This document shows positions 23,950 to 33,205 of a DNA stretch of 64,000 nt, one piece after another. The position numbers were made by a program, and so were the translations under genes. Source of the DNA: Synechococcales cyanobacterium C42_A2020_086 (GTDB lineage Bacteria > Cyanobacteriota > Cyanobacteriia > Elainellales > Elainellaceae); the NCBI GenBank assembly GCA_015272325.1, contig JACYLU010000007.1, positions 56,864-120,863 on the forward strand. The letters are read 5' to 3'. Each line of letters starts with the position of its first letter. Within the stretch, counting starts at the first letter, position 1. The notes beneath the pieces were generated by a model that saw only the letters and a program-made list of their open reading frames with translations, did no database searches and was not told the origin of the DNA.

Positions 23950-24555
23950 TTATTTCCTGCTTCCTGAGATAAGCTCCCGAGGGCGCTCCGGCAGCGTCAG
24001 TGCTGTCTTCCGCATTTCCTCTTGAGCCAGTAATTCATCGGGCAGATAGTCGCGCCGCGCCAGCACCACTGCCCCAATCAGCGCCATTAGCAGCAACACC
24101 GACGCCAGCTCAAACGGCAGCAGGTAATCGCTAAAGAAATGCTTACCAATTTCCACAAGCGCTGTATCACCAATCGGAATTGCAGTCGAGACGGACCAAG
24201 GCGTCGCCAACACCATCGTAGACAGCAACGCAAATAGCCCAACGCAAACCGCAGCGGTGGTTGCTTTGCTGATCCAAGCATTGCGGACGGGCACAAACGC
24301 CTGCCGCTTGTTCACCAGCATGATCCCGAAGAGAATCAGCACGTTCACCGCGCCGACATAGATCAGCACTTGAGCCGCCGCTACAAAACTAGCGTTCAAC
24401 AAGATATACATTCCCGAGATGCTGATGAACACCAGCGCCAGCAGAAACGCAGAATAAACAATGTTATTCAGCAGCACCACTCCCAGTGCCGCCCCGATCA
24501 TCATGACGGCTAGTACTACAAAGGAAACAATCTGAACCCCATCTGCTAAAGTCAC
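23950..24555 (-). CDS. ndhG: NDH-1 subunit 6
   Basis: The NuoJ/NdhG membrane subunit. I choose the GTG at 24555 ([12 protein letters not shown]), which has GGGAG about ten bases upstream and gives 201 residues, the usual length. The open frame runs 25 codons further upstream, but that extension is unlike NdhG. Membrane helices include [44 protein letters not shown] and [19 protein letters not shown], the last being the conserved pi-bulge-type helix of this subunit. It sits between ndhI and ndhE. Confidence 0.95.
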   Translation of the reverse strand: MTLADGVQIVSFVVLAVMMIGAALGVVLLNNIVYSAFLLALVFISISGMYILLNASFVAAAQVLIYVGAVNVLILFGIMLVNKRQAFVPVRNAWISKATTAAVCVGLFALLSTMVLATPWSVSTAIPIGDTALVEIGKHFFSDYLLPFELASVLLLMALIGAVVLARRDYLPDELLAQEEMRKTALTLPERPRELISGSRK

Positions 24556-24643
24556 AGTGACGCAATCTCCCTTTCGTCGGTTTGCAGGTGTTGAACCCAG
24601 GATGCCTTCAGGCAATCTGAACCAGGTCAATACCCTAAGCAGT

Positions 24644-24669
24644 TTTCACTCTATTCTTTCACTCTATTT
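24644..24669. repeat. TTTCACTCTATTC tandem duplication
   Basis: Two 13-base copies lie in the ndhI-ndhG spacer; the second overlaps the ndhI stop codon region. Confidence 0.7.
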
Positions 24670-25263
24670 CGCCTTCAAGCTTTCCATTTCTTCCAGCAGT
24701 TCCTCGGGCAGCTTACCCGCTCTACGCGCATCAGCAGGTAAGTCGTGGGGATCCATTACGCCCTTGGGTAAGTAGGCCAGTTCCCGCAACGGCATCACCA
24801 TAGGATCAGAGTTCATCACGCTGTAGGGCAGGCGTCCCAGCGCTACGTTGTCGTAGTTCAGTTCATGACGGTCGTAGGAGGCTAGCTCGTACTCTTCGGT
24901 CATCGAGAGGCAGTTGGTGGGGCAATACTCCACACAGTTGCCACAAAAGATGCAAACTCCAAAATCGATGCTGTAGTGATTCAGCTTTTTCTTCTTGGTT
25001 TCTTTGTTGAATTCCCAATCCACCACCGGCAGGTTAATCGGGCAAACCCGCACACAGACTTCGCAAGAGATACACTTGTCAAATTCAAAGTGAATGCGAC
25101 CGCGGAACCGCTCGGAGGGAATCAGTTTTTCGTAGGGATACTGAACGGTGATCGGTCGGCGCTGCATGTGGTCAAAGGTTACCGCCAAGCCCTGACCGAT
25201 ATATTTCGCCGCTTGCACCGCTTCTTTAGTGTAGTCGCCAACTTGCTTGAGAAACTTTAGCAT
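24664..25263 (-). CDS. ndhI: NDH-1 subunit I (two 4Fe-4S clusters)
   Basis: The 199-residue NuoI-type subunit carries two 8Fe ferredoxin motifs: [16 protein letters not shown] (about 64-79) and [16 protein letters not shown] (about 104-119). These hold the N6a/N6b-type clusters that pass electrons towards plastoquinone. The N-terminal amphipathic segment ([25 protein letters not shown]) anchors it to the membrane arm. It follows ndhA with a 68-base gap. Confidence 0.97.
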   Translation of the reverse strand: MLKFLKQVGDYTKEAVQAAKYIGQGLAVTFDHMQRRPITVQYPYEKLIPSERFRGRIHFEFDKCISCEVCVRVCPINLPVVDWEFNKETKKKKLNHYSIDFGVCIFCGNCVEYCPTNCLSMTEEYELASYDRHELNYDNVALGRLPYSVMNSDPMVMPLRELAYLPKGVMDPHDLPADARRAGKLPEELLEEMESLKAK

Positions 25264-25331
25264 CGTGGGTTACTCTCGCTCTTGAAAGATTCAGAAAGGA
25301 TCGGGCAATCGAAGGATGGAACTTGCTGACT

Positions 25332-26450
25332 CTATCCACCGAAGGCGAACGGAAAAGCCAGCTTCAAACCTGCAGTTAGCAGCAGATTCACCAGAGAGAT
25401 CGGCAGCAAAAACTTCCACCCCAAGTCTAGCAACTGGTCAATGCGCACGCGGGGCACCGTCCAGCGCAGCAGCACAGCTAAAAACAGCATCAAGTAAGCT
25501 TTGAACAGTGTCATGATGATGCCCAAGCTGCCGGTAATCAGCTGCAGCCACGGGGTCGTTTCGCTGACGCCCAGCAGATCGGCCAGCATTCCCACCGGAA
25601 TCGGCGATTCCCAGCCGCCCAAATACAGTACTGCTACCATCAGCGCCGACAGCACCAAGTTGGCATAGGAGCCAGCGTACAGCATCATAAACTTCACCGC
25701 GCCGTACTCGGTTTGGTAGCCTGCGACCAGTTCTTCTTCTGCTTCTGGCAAGTCGAAGGGGAGACGCTCGGCCTCGGCTAGGGCTGCAATCCAGAAAATA
25801 ATGAAGCCGACCGGCTGCCGCCAGACATTCCAACTCAAGATGCCGTAGCCCGACTGCTGCTCCACGATGTCGATCGTGCTCAGGGAGTTGGACATCATAG
25901 CAATTGCCAGCACCGACAGCGCTAACGGAATTTCGTAGCTAATCGACTGCGCCGCGGCTCGCAACCCGCCCAGCAGCGAATATTTATTATTGGACGAGTA
26001 GCCCGCCATCAACAGCCCAATCGGCGCGATGCTAGAGAGAGAGATCCACAAGAACACGCCCACGCTCAGATCGGTGATCACGATGCGCTGCCCGAACGGC
26101 ACGATCAGGTAGGAGAGAAAAATCGGAATGAAGACGAGCAGCGGTGCTAGAGCAAATAACCAGGGATCGGTTTTAGCCGGGGAAACGTTCTCCTTAAACA
26201 GCAGCTTCAACACATCTGCTGCCGGAACCATCATGCCAAATGGTCCCATATACTCAGGACCAATACGCTGCTGAGCAGCCGCTGAAATTTTTCGCTCCAT
26301 CCACGTGGCAACTAGCGCCAAAACAGTGACTGCCGCCACCATCAGCACCATGGGTAGGGGAATCCAAATCGCTTTGGCTGCTCCGGTTGGCAACCCCAGA
26401 TCGGTCAGGGCCTGAACGAAGCTTGCTTGTAAATCAATTCCTGGACTCAT
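25332..26450 (-). CDS. ndhA: NDH-1 subunit 1
   Basis: The NuoH/NdhA membrane subunit next to the quinone site. The ATG at 26450 ([11 protein letters not shown]) gives 372 residues, the standard cyanobacterial length. The upstream ATG in the same frame falls in a 12-base tandem duplication and is unlikely. Diagnostic segments are [43 protein letters not shown]-like [34 protein letters not shown] (the acidic E-channel loop) and [22 protein letters not shown]. It is the first gene of ndhA-I-G-E and diverges from the sigma-like gene at 26795. Confidence 0.96.
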   Translation of the reverse strand: MSPGIDLQASFVQALTDLGLPTGAAKAIWIPLPMVLMVAAVTVLALVATWMERKISAAAQQRIGPEYMGPFGMMVPAADVLKLLFKENVSPAKTDPWLFALAPLLVFIPIFLSYLIVPFGQRIVITDLSVGVFLWISLSSIAPIGLLMAGYSSNNKYSLLGGLRAAAQSISYEIPLALSVLAIAMMSNSLSTIDIVEQQSGYGILSWNVWRQPVGFIIFWIAALAEAERLPFDLPEAEEELVAGYQTEYGAVKFMMLYAGSYANLVLSALMVAVLYLGGWESPIPVGMLADLLGVSETTPWLQLITGSLGIIMTLFKAYLMLFLAVLLRWTVPRVRIDQLLDLGWKFLLPISLVNLLLTAGLKLAFPFAFGG

Positions 26451-26454
26451 GTCT

Positions 26455-26478
26455 TCTGCTATACGCTCTGCTATACGC
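26455..26478. repeat. TCTGCTATACGC tandem duplication
   Basis: Two exact 12-base copies lie immediately upstream of the ndhA start codon, in the leader. Confidence 0.8.
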
Positions 26479-26794
26479 AAGGAATACGGCGATCGGCTGC
26501 TTCATTCCCAGAAATTCTAAAGATTTTCTGCAAAGCCTCCAGACTTAGTATACCGTTGCCTGGTTTTCTACACGGGATTTGCAACCAGAAGAAGATCTAC
26601 TGCTGAGCATAAGTCTTGCTTAATTGTTGGTTAATTGTTGCCAGCATGATCGCCAAATTTCTCAACCCTGATCTTGAGTGGGCCATTTTCTGACTTCCTG
26701 AGTATGATTAGGAGCTATCTTTTGCGCCCCCGGCTCGGCGCTATCCGGTGTTCTGACCGGCTACCCCACCCAGCCGATGTTTTAAGCAAATCCT
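26479..26794. other. Divergent spacer between ndhA and the sigma-like gene
   Basis: About 315 bases with the ndhA promoter and probably that of the sigma-like gene. A tandem duplication of TTAATTGTTGG/C lies at 26620-26641. No other gene or RNA was seen. Confidence 0.4.
26620..26641. repeat. TTAATTGTTGG tandem duplication
   Basis: Two adjacent 11-base copies, the last base differing. Confidence 0.7.
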
Positions 26795-27490
26795 ATGCAA
26801 ATCCCCTCTTTCCCTGAATGCAACCATACCCTGATCGGCGACCTTCATCACCACAGCGATCGCGAGCTGCTGACGCTATTTCAACGGCATCCAGAGGCAG
26901 GACGCTATTTTCTGGCGATCTTTTGTCGCTATAGCCCGATTGTTTATTCGTTGATCCGACATTCGGTGCGGTCACCGGTGCAGGCAGACTACTTGTTTGC
27001 CATTACTTGGCGACACCTCTACTACGAGCTAGGCGGACTCGATCTCGCCCAGTCTACTCCCGAGTTCACGCTGCAAAGCTGGCTAATCCACATCACTGCT
27101 TTGTGTATTAATCGTGTGCAGCTACCACCGGTAGAAGCCGTCAATTATTCGTTAAAGGCGGCATCGCCGCCGCTCTGGTGTTTTGTAGAACAAGCTCTCG
27201 ATCGCCTGCTGCCCCGGCAACGACTGATGATTTTGATGGCGCAAACTTTTCACTGGAGCGCAACCCGCATTGCCGCTTACCTGCAGGCCGAAGGTGAAGT
27301 GATTTCACCCGCCGAGGTAAAACGGCAGCTAGAGGAAAGCTATCAGCAGCTCGAAACTTTGCTTCCCGAAGACATTGGCGTGATTTATCTGGATCAGCAG
27401 CCTCGGAATCAGCCAGAGCTAATGCGGGAAGCGGCTAATGAACTAGAGCACCTACTGCAGCTCGATCCGCTCGAAGCTGTATTCGAATAA
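26795..27490 (+). CDS. Sigma-70-family-like protein
   Basis: The 231-residue protein has the layout of an ECF-type sigma factor. About 35-85 look like region 2 (AGRYFLAIFCRYSPIVYSLIRHS, then ADYLFAITWRHLYYEL), and about 140-190 look like region 4 (FVEQALDRLLPRQRLMILMAQTFHWSATRIAAYL with a helix-turn-helix). The region 2 match is weak at the promoter-melting residues, and the linker and acidic tail (MREAANELEHLLQLDPLEAVFE) are atypical. Such divergent sigma-like proteins are widely conserved in cyanobacteria without a clear regulon. Its role as a true sigma factor is therefore uncertain. It faces the small gene at 27509 tail to tail. Confidence 0.65.
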   Translation: MQIPSFPECNHTLIGDLHHHSDRELLTLFQRHPEAGRYFLAIFCRYSPIVYSLIRHSVRSPVQADYLFAITWRHLYYELGGLDLAQSTPEFTLQSWLIHITALCINRVQLPPVEAVNYSLKAASPPLWCFVEQALDRLLPRQRLMILMAQTFHWSATRIAAYLQAEGEVISPAEVKRQLEESYQQLETLLPEDIGVIYLDQQPRNQPELMREAANELEHLLQLDPLEAVFE

Positions 27491-27491
27491 C

Positions 27492-27523
27492 CCTAGTGTC
27501 CTGAAAACCTAGTGTCCTAAAAA
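27492..27523. repeat. 16-bp tandem duplication
   Basis: CCTAGTGTCCTGAAAA is followed by CCTAGTGTCCTAAAAA. The second copy overlaps the stop codon and last residues of the minus-strand gene at 27509, so the duplication may have reshaped its C-terminus. Confidence 0.75.
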
Positions 27524-27928
27524 TGTAGCCTCGCTGCCTTGCTCCAGTCGAATTTTGGCTTCTTTCTCGAACCACTGGATCACCTGCGTCACCGAGAGAT
27601 CGGCAATGTCGCAATCCGCTTCGCGAGCAATCTGCCGCAGTGGCTTTAAGGACGACAGCACAATTCGAGTGAAAAACTCCTGAAAAGAAGCATCACTGGC
27701 GAACAACTGCTGCACAGTGTCATCCTGCACGACCCATTCCGCTATCTGCTGATCTGTTACGGCATCAATGGGCAGTTTTTCTTGCTCGGCAATTCGTTTC
27801 AGCGAGCGCAATGAGTAGAGCGAGACACGGGCGAGGAATTTGTCTTGAGCCGTCAGCAAGGCTCTATCGACTTCTGCAACTTCCTCAACGGTGAGAAATT
27901 CACCCAATGATGACAAAGAATCAGTCAT
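27509..27928 (-). CDS. Small cyanobacterial-type protein with an internal duplication
   Basis: The ATG at 27928 (MTDSLSSLGEF) gives 139 residues and is preferred over an extension of 13 codons. The protein contains two similar helical units: DKFLARVSLYSLRSLKRIAEQEKLPIDAV and QEFFTRIVLSSLKPLRQIAREADCDIADL, each followed by a Q-I/V-x-x-W segment (QQIAEWV, TQVIQWF). The shared pattern is F-xx-R-[VI]-x-L-x-SL-[RK]-x-L-xx-IA. I know of no assigned function. It faces the sigma-like gene convergently and lies downstream of sufR on the same strand. Confidence 0.65.
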   Translation of the reverse strand: MTDSLSSLGEFLTVEEVAEVDRALLTAQDKFLARVSLYSLRSLKRIAEQEKLPIDAVTDQQIAEWVVQDDTVQQLFASDASFQEFFTRIVLSSLKPLRQIAREADCDIADLSVTQVIQWFEKEAKIRLEQGSEATFLGH

Positions 27929-28067
27929 GATCCTCAGATATCTCAACGTGACGGGCTGACCAAGCAAATGAGCTGGTCCCTACCCATTCTGACTGAATCC
28001 AGTGAACTCGTGCCAATCTGAGCAGATGCAGCCGGTCTTGACCGAATCTTGACGGTATTGACCTGCA

Positions 28068-28724
28068 TCAAGGCATGGCTTCAATCAAATAGCCGCAGCG
28101 GTGTTCACCATTGACCAGCCAGTGAGTGCGCTCTACACGGCAGTCTTGCAGGGCCAGCGCAAACATCTCTAACTCATGTCCACAAACGCTAGGAAACGAC
28201 TCAGCGATGTGAGAAATAGCGCAGTTGTATTCGGTGATAATGAAACGAGGTGTTGTGTCGGTGTCGGTTTGCGGCTCCACTGCATGCCATTCTGCCATAT
28301 AGCCTTCCGCTTGCCGCAGCTCGACCAGCCTCGCAACCCGCTCTTGCAGAGGACCTGTGCCCACCCGCCGCCGATAGTCTAAGGCTTTGCGCTCCCACTG
28401 TTTCCGCAGAATATCGCGCACCTGATCTTTGCCAACAGTTTCGGCCAGGGTATCGAGCAACGAAAGGGCAAACTCATCGTAGCGATCGGGAAGCTGGGAG
28501 CGCCCTTTAGAGCTGAGGCGGTAGGTGTGCTGAGGCCGCCCCATGCCGAGCTGCATCGTCTGATGCTCAATCAGCGCTTCATCTTCAAGGTCCTTAAGGT
28601 GACGACGAACAGCCTGCGGGCTAATCGTCAGGCGATCGGCCAGCTCCTGCGCCGTAGCTTGTCCTTGCTTCAGCAGGTAGTACAAGATGTCTTGTTTGGT
28701 AGAAGGGTGCTGTGTTGCTGTCAT
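28068..28724 (-). CDS. sufR: Iron-sulfur cluster biosynthesis repressor SufR
   Basis: The 218-residue regulator has an N-terminal winged helix-turn-helix (KQDILYYLLKQGQATAQELADRL, ISPQAVRRHLKDLE) and a C-terminal cluster-binding part with Cys168 (EYNCAI), Cys181 (SVCGHE), Cys195 (LQDCRV) and Cys210 (HRCGYL). In Synechocystis, SufR binds an oxygen-labile 4Fe-4S cluster and represses the sufBCDS operon and itself, with loss of the cluster relieving repression; that behaviour is inferred here from the matched Cys layout. It is divergent from ftrC-sufBCDS, and two exact SufR-type operators lie in between. Confidence 0.95.
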   Translation of the reverse strand: MTATQHPSTKQDILYYLLKQGQATAQELADRLTISPQAVRRHLKDLEDEALIEHQTMQLGMGRPQHTYRLSSKGRSQLPDRYDEFALSLLDTLAETVGKDQVRDILRKQWERKALDYRRRVGTGPLQERVARLVELRQAEGYMAEWHAVEPQTDTDTTPRFIITEYNCAISHIAESFPSVCGHELEMFALALQDCRVERTHWLVNGEHRCGYLIEAMP

Positions 28725-28809
28725 CGTCTCTGAGGGCGATCGGCTGAAATTATCCGCAACAAAACTTTAACCAAGAAATGGAGTCATTCAAGTCTAAAAT
28801 TGACTTTGA

Positions 28810-28823
28810 CAACTTCACTGTTG
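28810..28823. promoter_or_regulatory. SufR operator 1 (CAAC-N6-GTTG)
   Basis: CAAC TTCACT GTTG is an exact copy of the SufR inverted repeat known from Synechocystis. A TTGACA -35-like hexamer on the plus strand (28806-28811) overlaps its left arm, so repressor binding would block the promoter. Confidence 0.85.
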
Positions 28824-28849
28824 CTAAAGTAGTTTACAATTAACTTAAG

Positions 28850-28863
28850 CAACACGTTGGTTG
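28850..28863. promoter_or_regulatory. SufR operator 2 (CAAC-N6-GTTG)
   Basis: CAAC ACGTTG GTTG is the second exact site, 40 bases from the first. The two-site arrangement matches the known sufR-suf promoter of other cyanobacteria. A possible upstream start codon for ftrC at 28857 falls inside it and is rejected. Confidence 0.85.
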
Positions 28864-28907
28864 TTTTAATTATACGAGCTATTGGTTGTCCTGTCGCTGA
28901 TTTGATG

Positions 28908-29270
28908 ATGAACACTTCTACAAAACCGACCCAAGCCACAGATAAAAACCTGGAAGCCATGCGGAACTTCGCGGAGCAGTATGCCAAGCGCACAGGCACT
29001 TATTTCTGTGTTGATCCCGGCGTTACCGCAGTGGTGATTGAAGGTTTGGCTAAGCACAAAGACGAACTTGGCGCGCCGCTGTGCCCCTGCCGCCACTACG
29101 AAGATAAAGAAGCTGAAGCGGCAGCTGCCTACTGGAACTGCCCTTGTGTGCCGATGCGCGAACGCAAAGAATGTCACTGCATGCTGTTTCTGACCCCCGA
29201 CAATGACTTTGCAGGCGACAAACAAGAAATTGATTTCGAGACGATCCGCGCCATAACGAACCAAGCTTGA
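28908..29270 (+). CDS. ftrC: Ferredoxin-thioredoxin reductase, catalytic (beta) chain
   Basis: The ATG at 28908 gives 120 residues, the normal length; a second ATG at 28905 is possible. The 4Fe-4S and redox-active Cys residues are in the expected order: TGTYFCVDP, then GAPLCPCRHY, WNCPCVPMRE and KECHCMLFL, which hold the CPC, CPC and CHC motifs of the catalytic chain. The enzyme passes electrons from ferredoxin to thioredoxin and so controls light-dependent enzyme activation. Its place between sufR and sufB, downstream of both SufR operators, suggests control with cluster assembly. A separate promoter for sufB is possible in the following 133 bases. Confidence 0.96.
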   Translation: MNTSTKPTQATDKNLEAMRNFAEQYAKRTGTYFCVDPGVTAVVIEGLAKHKDELGAPLCPCRHYEDKEAEAAAAYWNCPCVPMRERKECHCMLFLTPDNDFAGDKQEIDFETIRAITNQA

Positions 29271-29403
29271 GCCTGCGATCCAGCGATCACACCAAAGCCA
29301 AGGTAACGATCAGCGGGTTCGGTTAACTCAGCGTGTTGCGGGTTTGCAGGTTACAGTACCGAAATGAGACCTTTACTGCTTTGAATCGAGAGAGAGCACA
29401 CCG

Positions 29404-30840
29404 ATGACGACCACGGTTAAATCCATCGTTAACCAACCCTATAAGTATGGGTTCGTAACCCAGATTGAGTCGGATACGATCCCAGCCGGTTTGAATGAGG
29501 ACGTGATTCGGCTGATTTCTGCCAAAAAGAACGAGCCGGATTTCATGCTGGATTTTCGCCTCAGAGCCTATCGCCAATGGCTGAAGATGGAAGACCCCCG
29601 CTGGGCAGCGGTCAGCTATCCTCCGATTGACTATCAGAGCATCGTCTACTACTCGGCTCCTAAGCAAAAAGAGAAGCTGAAAAGCCTAGAGGATGTCGAT
29701 CCAACGCTGCTAGAAACCTTCGAGAAACTGGGCATTCCCCTCTCGGAACAGAAGCGCCTGTCGAACGTAGCGGTAGATGCCATTTTTGATAGCGTCTCGG
29801 TGGCAACGACCTTCCGGGAAAAGCTGGCGGAGCACGGCGTCATCTTCTGCTCAATTTCGGAGGCAGTGCGCGAGTATCCCGACTTGGTGCAGAAGTATCT
29901 CGGTAGCGTGGTGCCGATTGGCGACAATTATTTTGCGGCACTCAATTCGGCGGTGTTTAGCGACGGCTCCTTTGTCTACATTCCCAAAAACACGAAATGC
30001 CCGATGGAGCTGTCTACCTACTTCCGCATCAACAACGGCGAGTCAGGTCAGTTTGAGCGGACGCTGATTGTGGCTGAAGCAGGCAGCTCAGTCAGCTATT
30101 TGGAAGGCTGCACTGCCCCTATGTTCGATACGAATCAACTCCATGCGGCTGTAGTGGAACTCGTAGCCCTCGACAACGCTGAGATCAAATACTCCACGGT
30201 GCAGAACTGGTACGCCGGCGACAAAGAGGGCAAAGGCGGTATCTATAATTTCGTCACCAAGCGAGGGCTGTGTCAAGGCGTCAACTCCAAGATCTCCTGG
30301 ACTCAGGTGGAAACTGGCTCAGCAATTACCTGGAAGTATCCCAGCTGCGTCTTGGTGGGCGACAACTCGGTGGGCGAATTCTATTCGGTAGCGCTGACGA
30401 ACAACCACCAGCAAGCGGATACCGGCACGAAGATGGTGCATATTGGCAAAAACACCCGCAGCACCATCGTCTCGAAGGGCATCTCTGCCGGTCAGTCCAA
30501 GAATAGCTACCGCGGCTTGGTCAAAATTGGTCCAAAAGCCGAAGGAGCCCGCAACTACTCGCAGTGCGACTCGATGCTGATTGGCGATAACGCTGGAGCT
30601 AACACCTTCCCTTATATCCAGGTGCAAAACAATACCGCTAAGGTGGAACACGAGGCGTCAACCTCCAAAATCGGGGAAGACCAGTTGTTCTACTTCGCTC
30701 AACGCGGCATCTCGATGGAAGACGCCATTTCCATGATGATTAGCGGTTTCTGTCGCGATGTCTTTAATCAACTGCCGATGGAGTTCGCCGTTGAGGCGGA
30801 TCGTCTGCTGAGTCTGAAGTTAGAAGGTAGCGTCGGTTAA
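29404..30840 (+). CDS. sufB: SUF scaffold subunit SufB
   Basis: The 478-residue SufB is the main scaffold on which the SufBCD complex builds iron-sulfur clusters. The beta-helix core and conserved segments are present: [23 protein letters not shown] ([17 protein letters not shown]), [14 protein letters not shown] with the Cys of the GCTAP motif, [56 protein letters not shown] and [20 protein letters not shown]. The length is typical. It is the second gene after the SufR operators; a 206-base structured spacer separates it from sufC. Confidence 0.97.
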   Translation: MTTTVKSIVNQPYKYGFVTQIESDTIPAGLNEDVIRLISAKKNEPDFMLDFRLRAYRQWLKMEDPRWAAVSYPPIDYQSIVYYSAPKQKEKLKSLEDVDPTLLETFEKLGIPLSEQKRLSNVAVDAIFDSVSVATTFREKLAEHGVIFCSISEAVREYPDLVQKYLGSVVPIGDNYFAALNSAVFSDGSFVYIPKNTKCPMELSTYFRINNGESGQFERTLIVAEAGSSVSYLEGCTAPMFDTNQLHAAVVELVALDNAEIKYSTVQNWYAGDKEGKGGIYNFVTKRGLCQGVNSKISWTQVETGSAITWKYPSCVLVGDNSVGEFYSVALTNNHQQADTGTKMVHIGKNTRSTIVSKGISAGQSKNSYRGLVKIGPKAEGARNYSQCDSMLIGDNAGANTFPYIQVQNNTAKVEHEASTSKIGEDQLFYFAQRGISMEDAISMMISGFCRDVFNQLPMEFAVEADRLLSLKLEGSVG

Positions 30841-30876
30841 TGTCGGCGCTTGCCGCTTCTGACCTCATCACTTCAA

Positions 30877-30967
30877 CAGTCAGGACTGCATTGCTGTTGT
30901 TGACTCTAAGTCACGGCCGAAAAAGCGGCTCGATCCGAAATTCATAGCTCTGCGCGAGTCCTGACTG
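30877..30967 (+). other. Long-range inverted repeat in the sufB-sufC spacer
   Basis: CAGTCAGGACT (30877-30887) and AGTCCTGACTG (30957-30967) are exact inverted arms of 11 bases with a 69-base loop. The loop itself holds a small GCCG-AAAAAG-CGGC hairpin. The element lies in the only large gap inside the suf operon. It may be a processing, stability or attenuation structure that sets SufB to SufC ratios. Confidence 0.5.
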
Positions 30968-31046
30968 CCACTCCATAGCTCGTTCTTAGTTCGTTTTTTC
31001 ACATGCTTTATAGCTGGAGACGCTGACCGTTAGCGAAGGGATCTCA

Positions 31047-31829
31047 ATGATTATCGAAAACAGCCCAGTTATTTTATCGGTAAAGAATCTAACTGCCACC
31101 GTTGACGAGACGCTGATTCTCAAAGGCATGAATCTGGAGATTCGAGCCGGAGAAATCCATGCGATTATGGGTCCCAACGGGTCTGGTAAAAGTACCTTCT
31201 CGAAAGTGCTGGCAGGACACCCCGACTACAAGGTGACGGGGGGCGAAGTGATGTACCTCGGGCAAAACCTGCTGGACCTTGAACCCGAGGATCGGGCCCG
31301 CTCCGGCATTTTTCTGGCGTTTCAGTACCCGCTAGAAATTCCCGGCGTTAGTAACCTCGATTTTCTGCGGGTTGCCTACAACTCGAAGCGCAAGCATGAG
31401 GGACTAGAAGAGCTAGACGCCTTCGATTTTGACGAGCTGATCCAGCAAAAGCTAGATGTTGTGAAGATGGACACCAGCTTTCTCAACCGCAGCGTCAACG
31501 AAGGTTTCTCAGGCGGCGAGAAGAAGCGCAACGAGATTTTGCAGATGGCGCTGCTCGATCCTAAGCTGGCCATTCTCGACGAAACCGACTCCGGACTGGA
31601 TATCGACGCGCTCAAGATTGTCGCCAACGGAGTGAACCAGCTCTCTAGGGCTGACAACGCCATGCTGGTGATTACCCACTATCAGCGCTTGCTGGAATAC
31701 ATCGTGCCGGACTATGTCCACGTCATGGCAAACGGTCGCATCATCCGCACCGGCAGCAAGGATCTGGCGCTAGAGCTGGAAGAGCGTGGCTACGATTGGG
31801 TGCTGGACGAAGAGGCGGTGGCATCATGA
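31047..31829 (+). CDS. sufC: SUF ATPase subunit SufC
   Basis: The 260-residue ABC-type ATPase of the SufBCD complex. It shows Walker A ([13 protein letters not shown]), Q-loop ([12 protein letters not shown], the Suf-type variant), signature [14 protein letters not shown] (SGGE), Walker B ([14 protein letters not shown]) and the H-loop ([11 protein letters not shown]). ATP hydrolysis drives the cluster-building conformational change. An AAGGGAT ribosome binding site precedes the ATG. It overlaps sufD by four bases (ATGA). Confidence 0.97.
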   Translation: MIIENSPVILSVKNLTATVDETLILKGMNLEIRAGEIHAIMGPNGSGKSTFSKVLAGHPDYKVTGGEVMYLGQNLLDLEPEDRARSGIFLAFQYPLEIPGVSNLDFLRVAYNSKRKHEGLEELDAFDFDELIQQKLDVVKMDTSFLNRSVNEGFSGGEKKRNEILQMALLDPKLAILDETDSGLDIDALKIVANGVNQLSRADNAMLVITHYQRLLEYIVPDYVHVMANGRIIRTGSKDLALELEERGYDWVLDEEAVAS

Positions 31830-33172
31830 GCATTCAAGTTTCTGCTGCGCCCACAGACACCGCAAGCCTGACCACCGCTGAGGGGCGAGCTGCCTATTTG
31901 GCCAGACTGCTGGAGTTGGCTCAGTCTGCTGGCAACCCAACAGGCTGGCTTTCGGCGTTGCGGCAACAGGCGGCAGCACACGTGCAAGAACAGACTTTTC
32001 CCACCACCCGCGATGAGGAATGGCGGTTTACGGACCTGTCGGAGCTGCTGAAAATCGAGCTGGTTCAGCCGGAGGCTACGCCTCTATCGCTGGACATTGC
32101 TGGGTTTTGCTTGCCCGAAGCGGCTGGAAGTCGCCTCGTTTTTGTGGACGGCGTTTATGCTCCTGAACTTTCGGCGGTGGATGATGGGCCTGCCCATCTA
32201 GTCGTAGGTAATTTGGTGAACCTACTGAAAACACACCCTGATCAAATTGATCAAATTCAGCCGTATCTCGGGCAGCAGATGGGGTCCGAAGAGGTATTCA
32301 CTGCTCTAAATACGAGTGGCTTGACCGATGCCGCCGTGGTGCTAGTGCCGAAGAACAGCGCTATTGAGACACCGATTCATCTGCTGTTTGTGGCAACAGG
32401 GCAGACTCCAGCATTGCTTCAGCCGCGCTGCCTGCTAGTCGCCGCTCCCAATAGCCAACTGACCGTTGTCGAAGACTATGTGACTCTCGGCAAGGGAACC
32501 TACTTCACCAACAGCGTCACCGAGATTGCAGTACAAGAAAACGCGCAGGTGACTCACATCCGGTTGCAACGCGAGAGTTTGGCGGCCGTTCACATCGGCA
32601 AGACCGCCGTTTCGCAAGCCCGCACCGCCCGCTACATCAGCACTGCCATTAGCCTAGGAGCCAAGTTGTCTCGCCATAATTTGGAGATTTACCAAACCGG
32701 CGAGCAAACCGAGACGACGTTGAACGGGCTGACGGTGCTGCGAGACGAGCAGCTCGGCGATACCCATAGCACCCTTGCCCTCAGCAAACCCTATGGCACT
32801 AGCCGGCAGGTGCATAAGTGCATCGTGGACGATCGTGCTCATGCGGTGTTCAACGGCAAAGTGTTTGTGCCCAAGGCAGCTCAGCTCACAGACGCGGGTC
32901 AGCTCAGCCGCACCCTGCTGCTCTCACCTAAAGCGCGGGTTGATACGAAGCCGCAGCTTGAGATCGTAGCGGATAACGTCAAATGCACCCACGGCGCTAC
33001 GGTTGGCCAGCTTGAAACCGATGAAATCTTCTATCTGCAAAGTCGCGGCATTGACGCTACGACTGCCCGCCGGCTGCTGGTCTATGCCTTTGCCTACGAG
33101 ATCATCAGCCAGGTTCCGATTGCGTCACTGCGCCCTATTCTTGCCAATCAAGTTTTGCCTGCCCAAGCTTAA
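31826..33172 (+). CDS. sufD: SUF scaffold subunit SufD
   Basis: The ATG at 31826 overlaps the sufC stop and gives 448 residues; an in-frame upstream start inside sufC is rejected. The C-terminal beta-helix part is conserved ([64 protein letters not shown], with the His of CTHGA). The N-terminal part is helical and variable ([14 protein letters not shown]). SufD partners SufB and is needed for iron supply to the scaffold. Confidence 0.96.
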   Translation: MSIQVSAAPTDTASLTTAEGRAAYLARLLELAQSAGNPTGWLSALRQQAAAHVQEQTFPTTRDEEWRFTDLSELLKIELVQPEATPLSLDIAGFCLPEAAGSRLVFVDGVYAPELSAVDDGPAHLVVGNLVNLLKTHPDQIDQIQPYLGQQMGSEEVFTALNTSGLTDAAVVLVPKNSAIETPIHLLFVATGQTPALLQPRCLLVAAPNSQLTVVEDYVTLGKGTYFTNSVTEIAVQENAQVTHIRLQRESLAAVHIGKTAVSQARTARYISTAISLGAKLSRHNLEIYQTGEQTETTLNGLTVLRDEQLGDTHSTLALSKPYGTSRQVHKCIVDDRAHAVFNGKVFVPKAAQLTDAGQLSRTLLLSPKARVDTKPQLEIVADNVKCTHGATVGQLETDEIFYLQSRGIDATTARRLLVYAFAYEIISQVPIASLRPILANQVLPAQA

Positions 33173-33205
33173 TTCGTTTCTTTCCCTTTCCCCTCCATCG
33201 TTGCC

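Noticed and set aside
24556..24630. 25-codon upstream extension of ndhG
   Set aside because: Unlike NdhG N-termini; the GTG at 24555 has a ribosome binding site and gives the standard length.
28857..28907. Earlier start codon for ftrC
   Set aside because: It lies inside the second SufR operator and adds sequence unlike FtrC.
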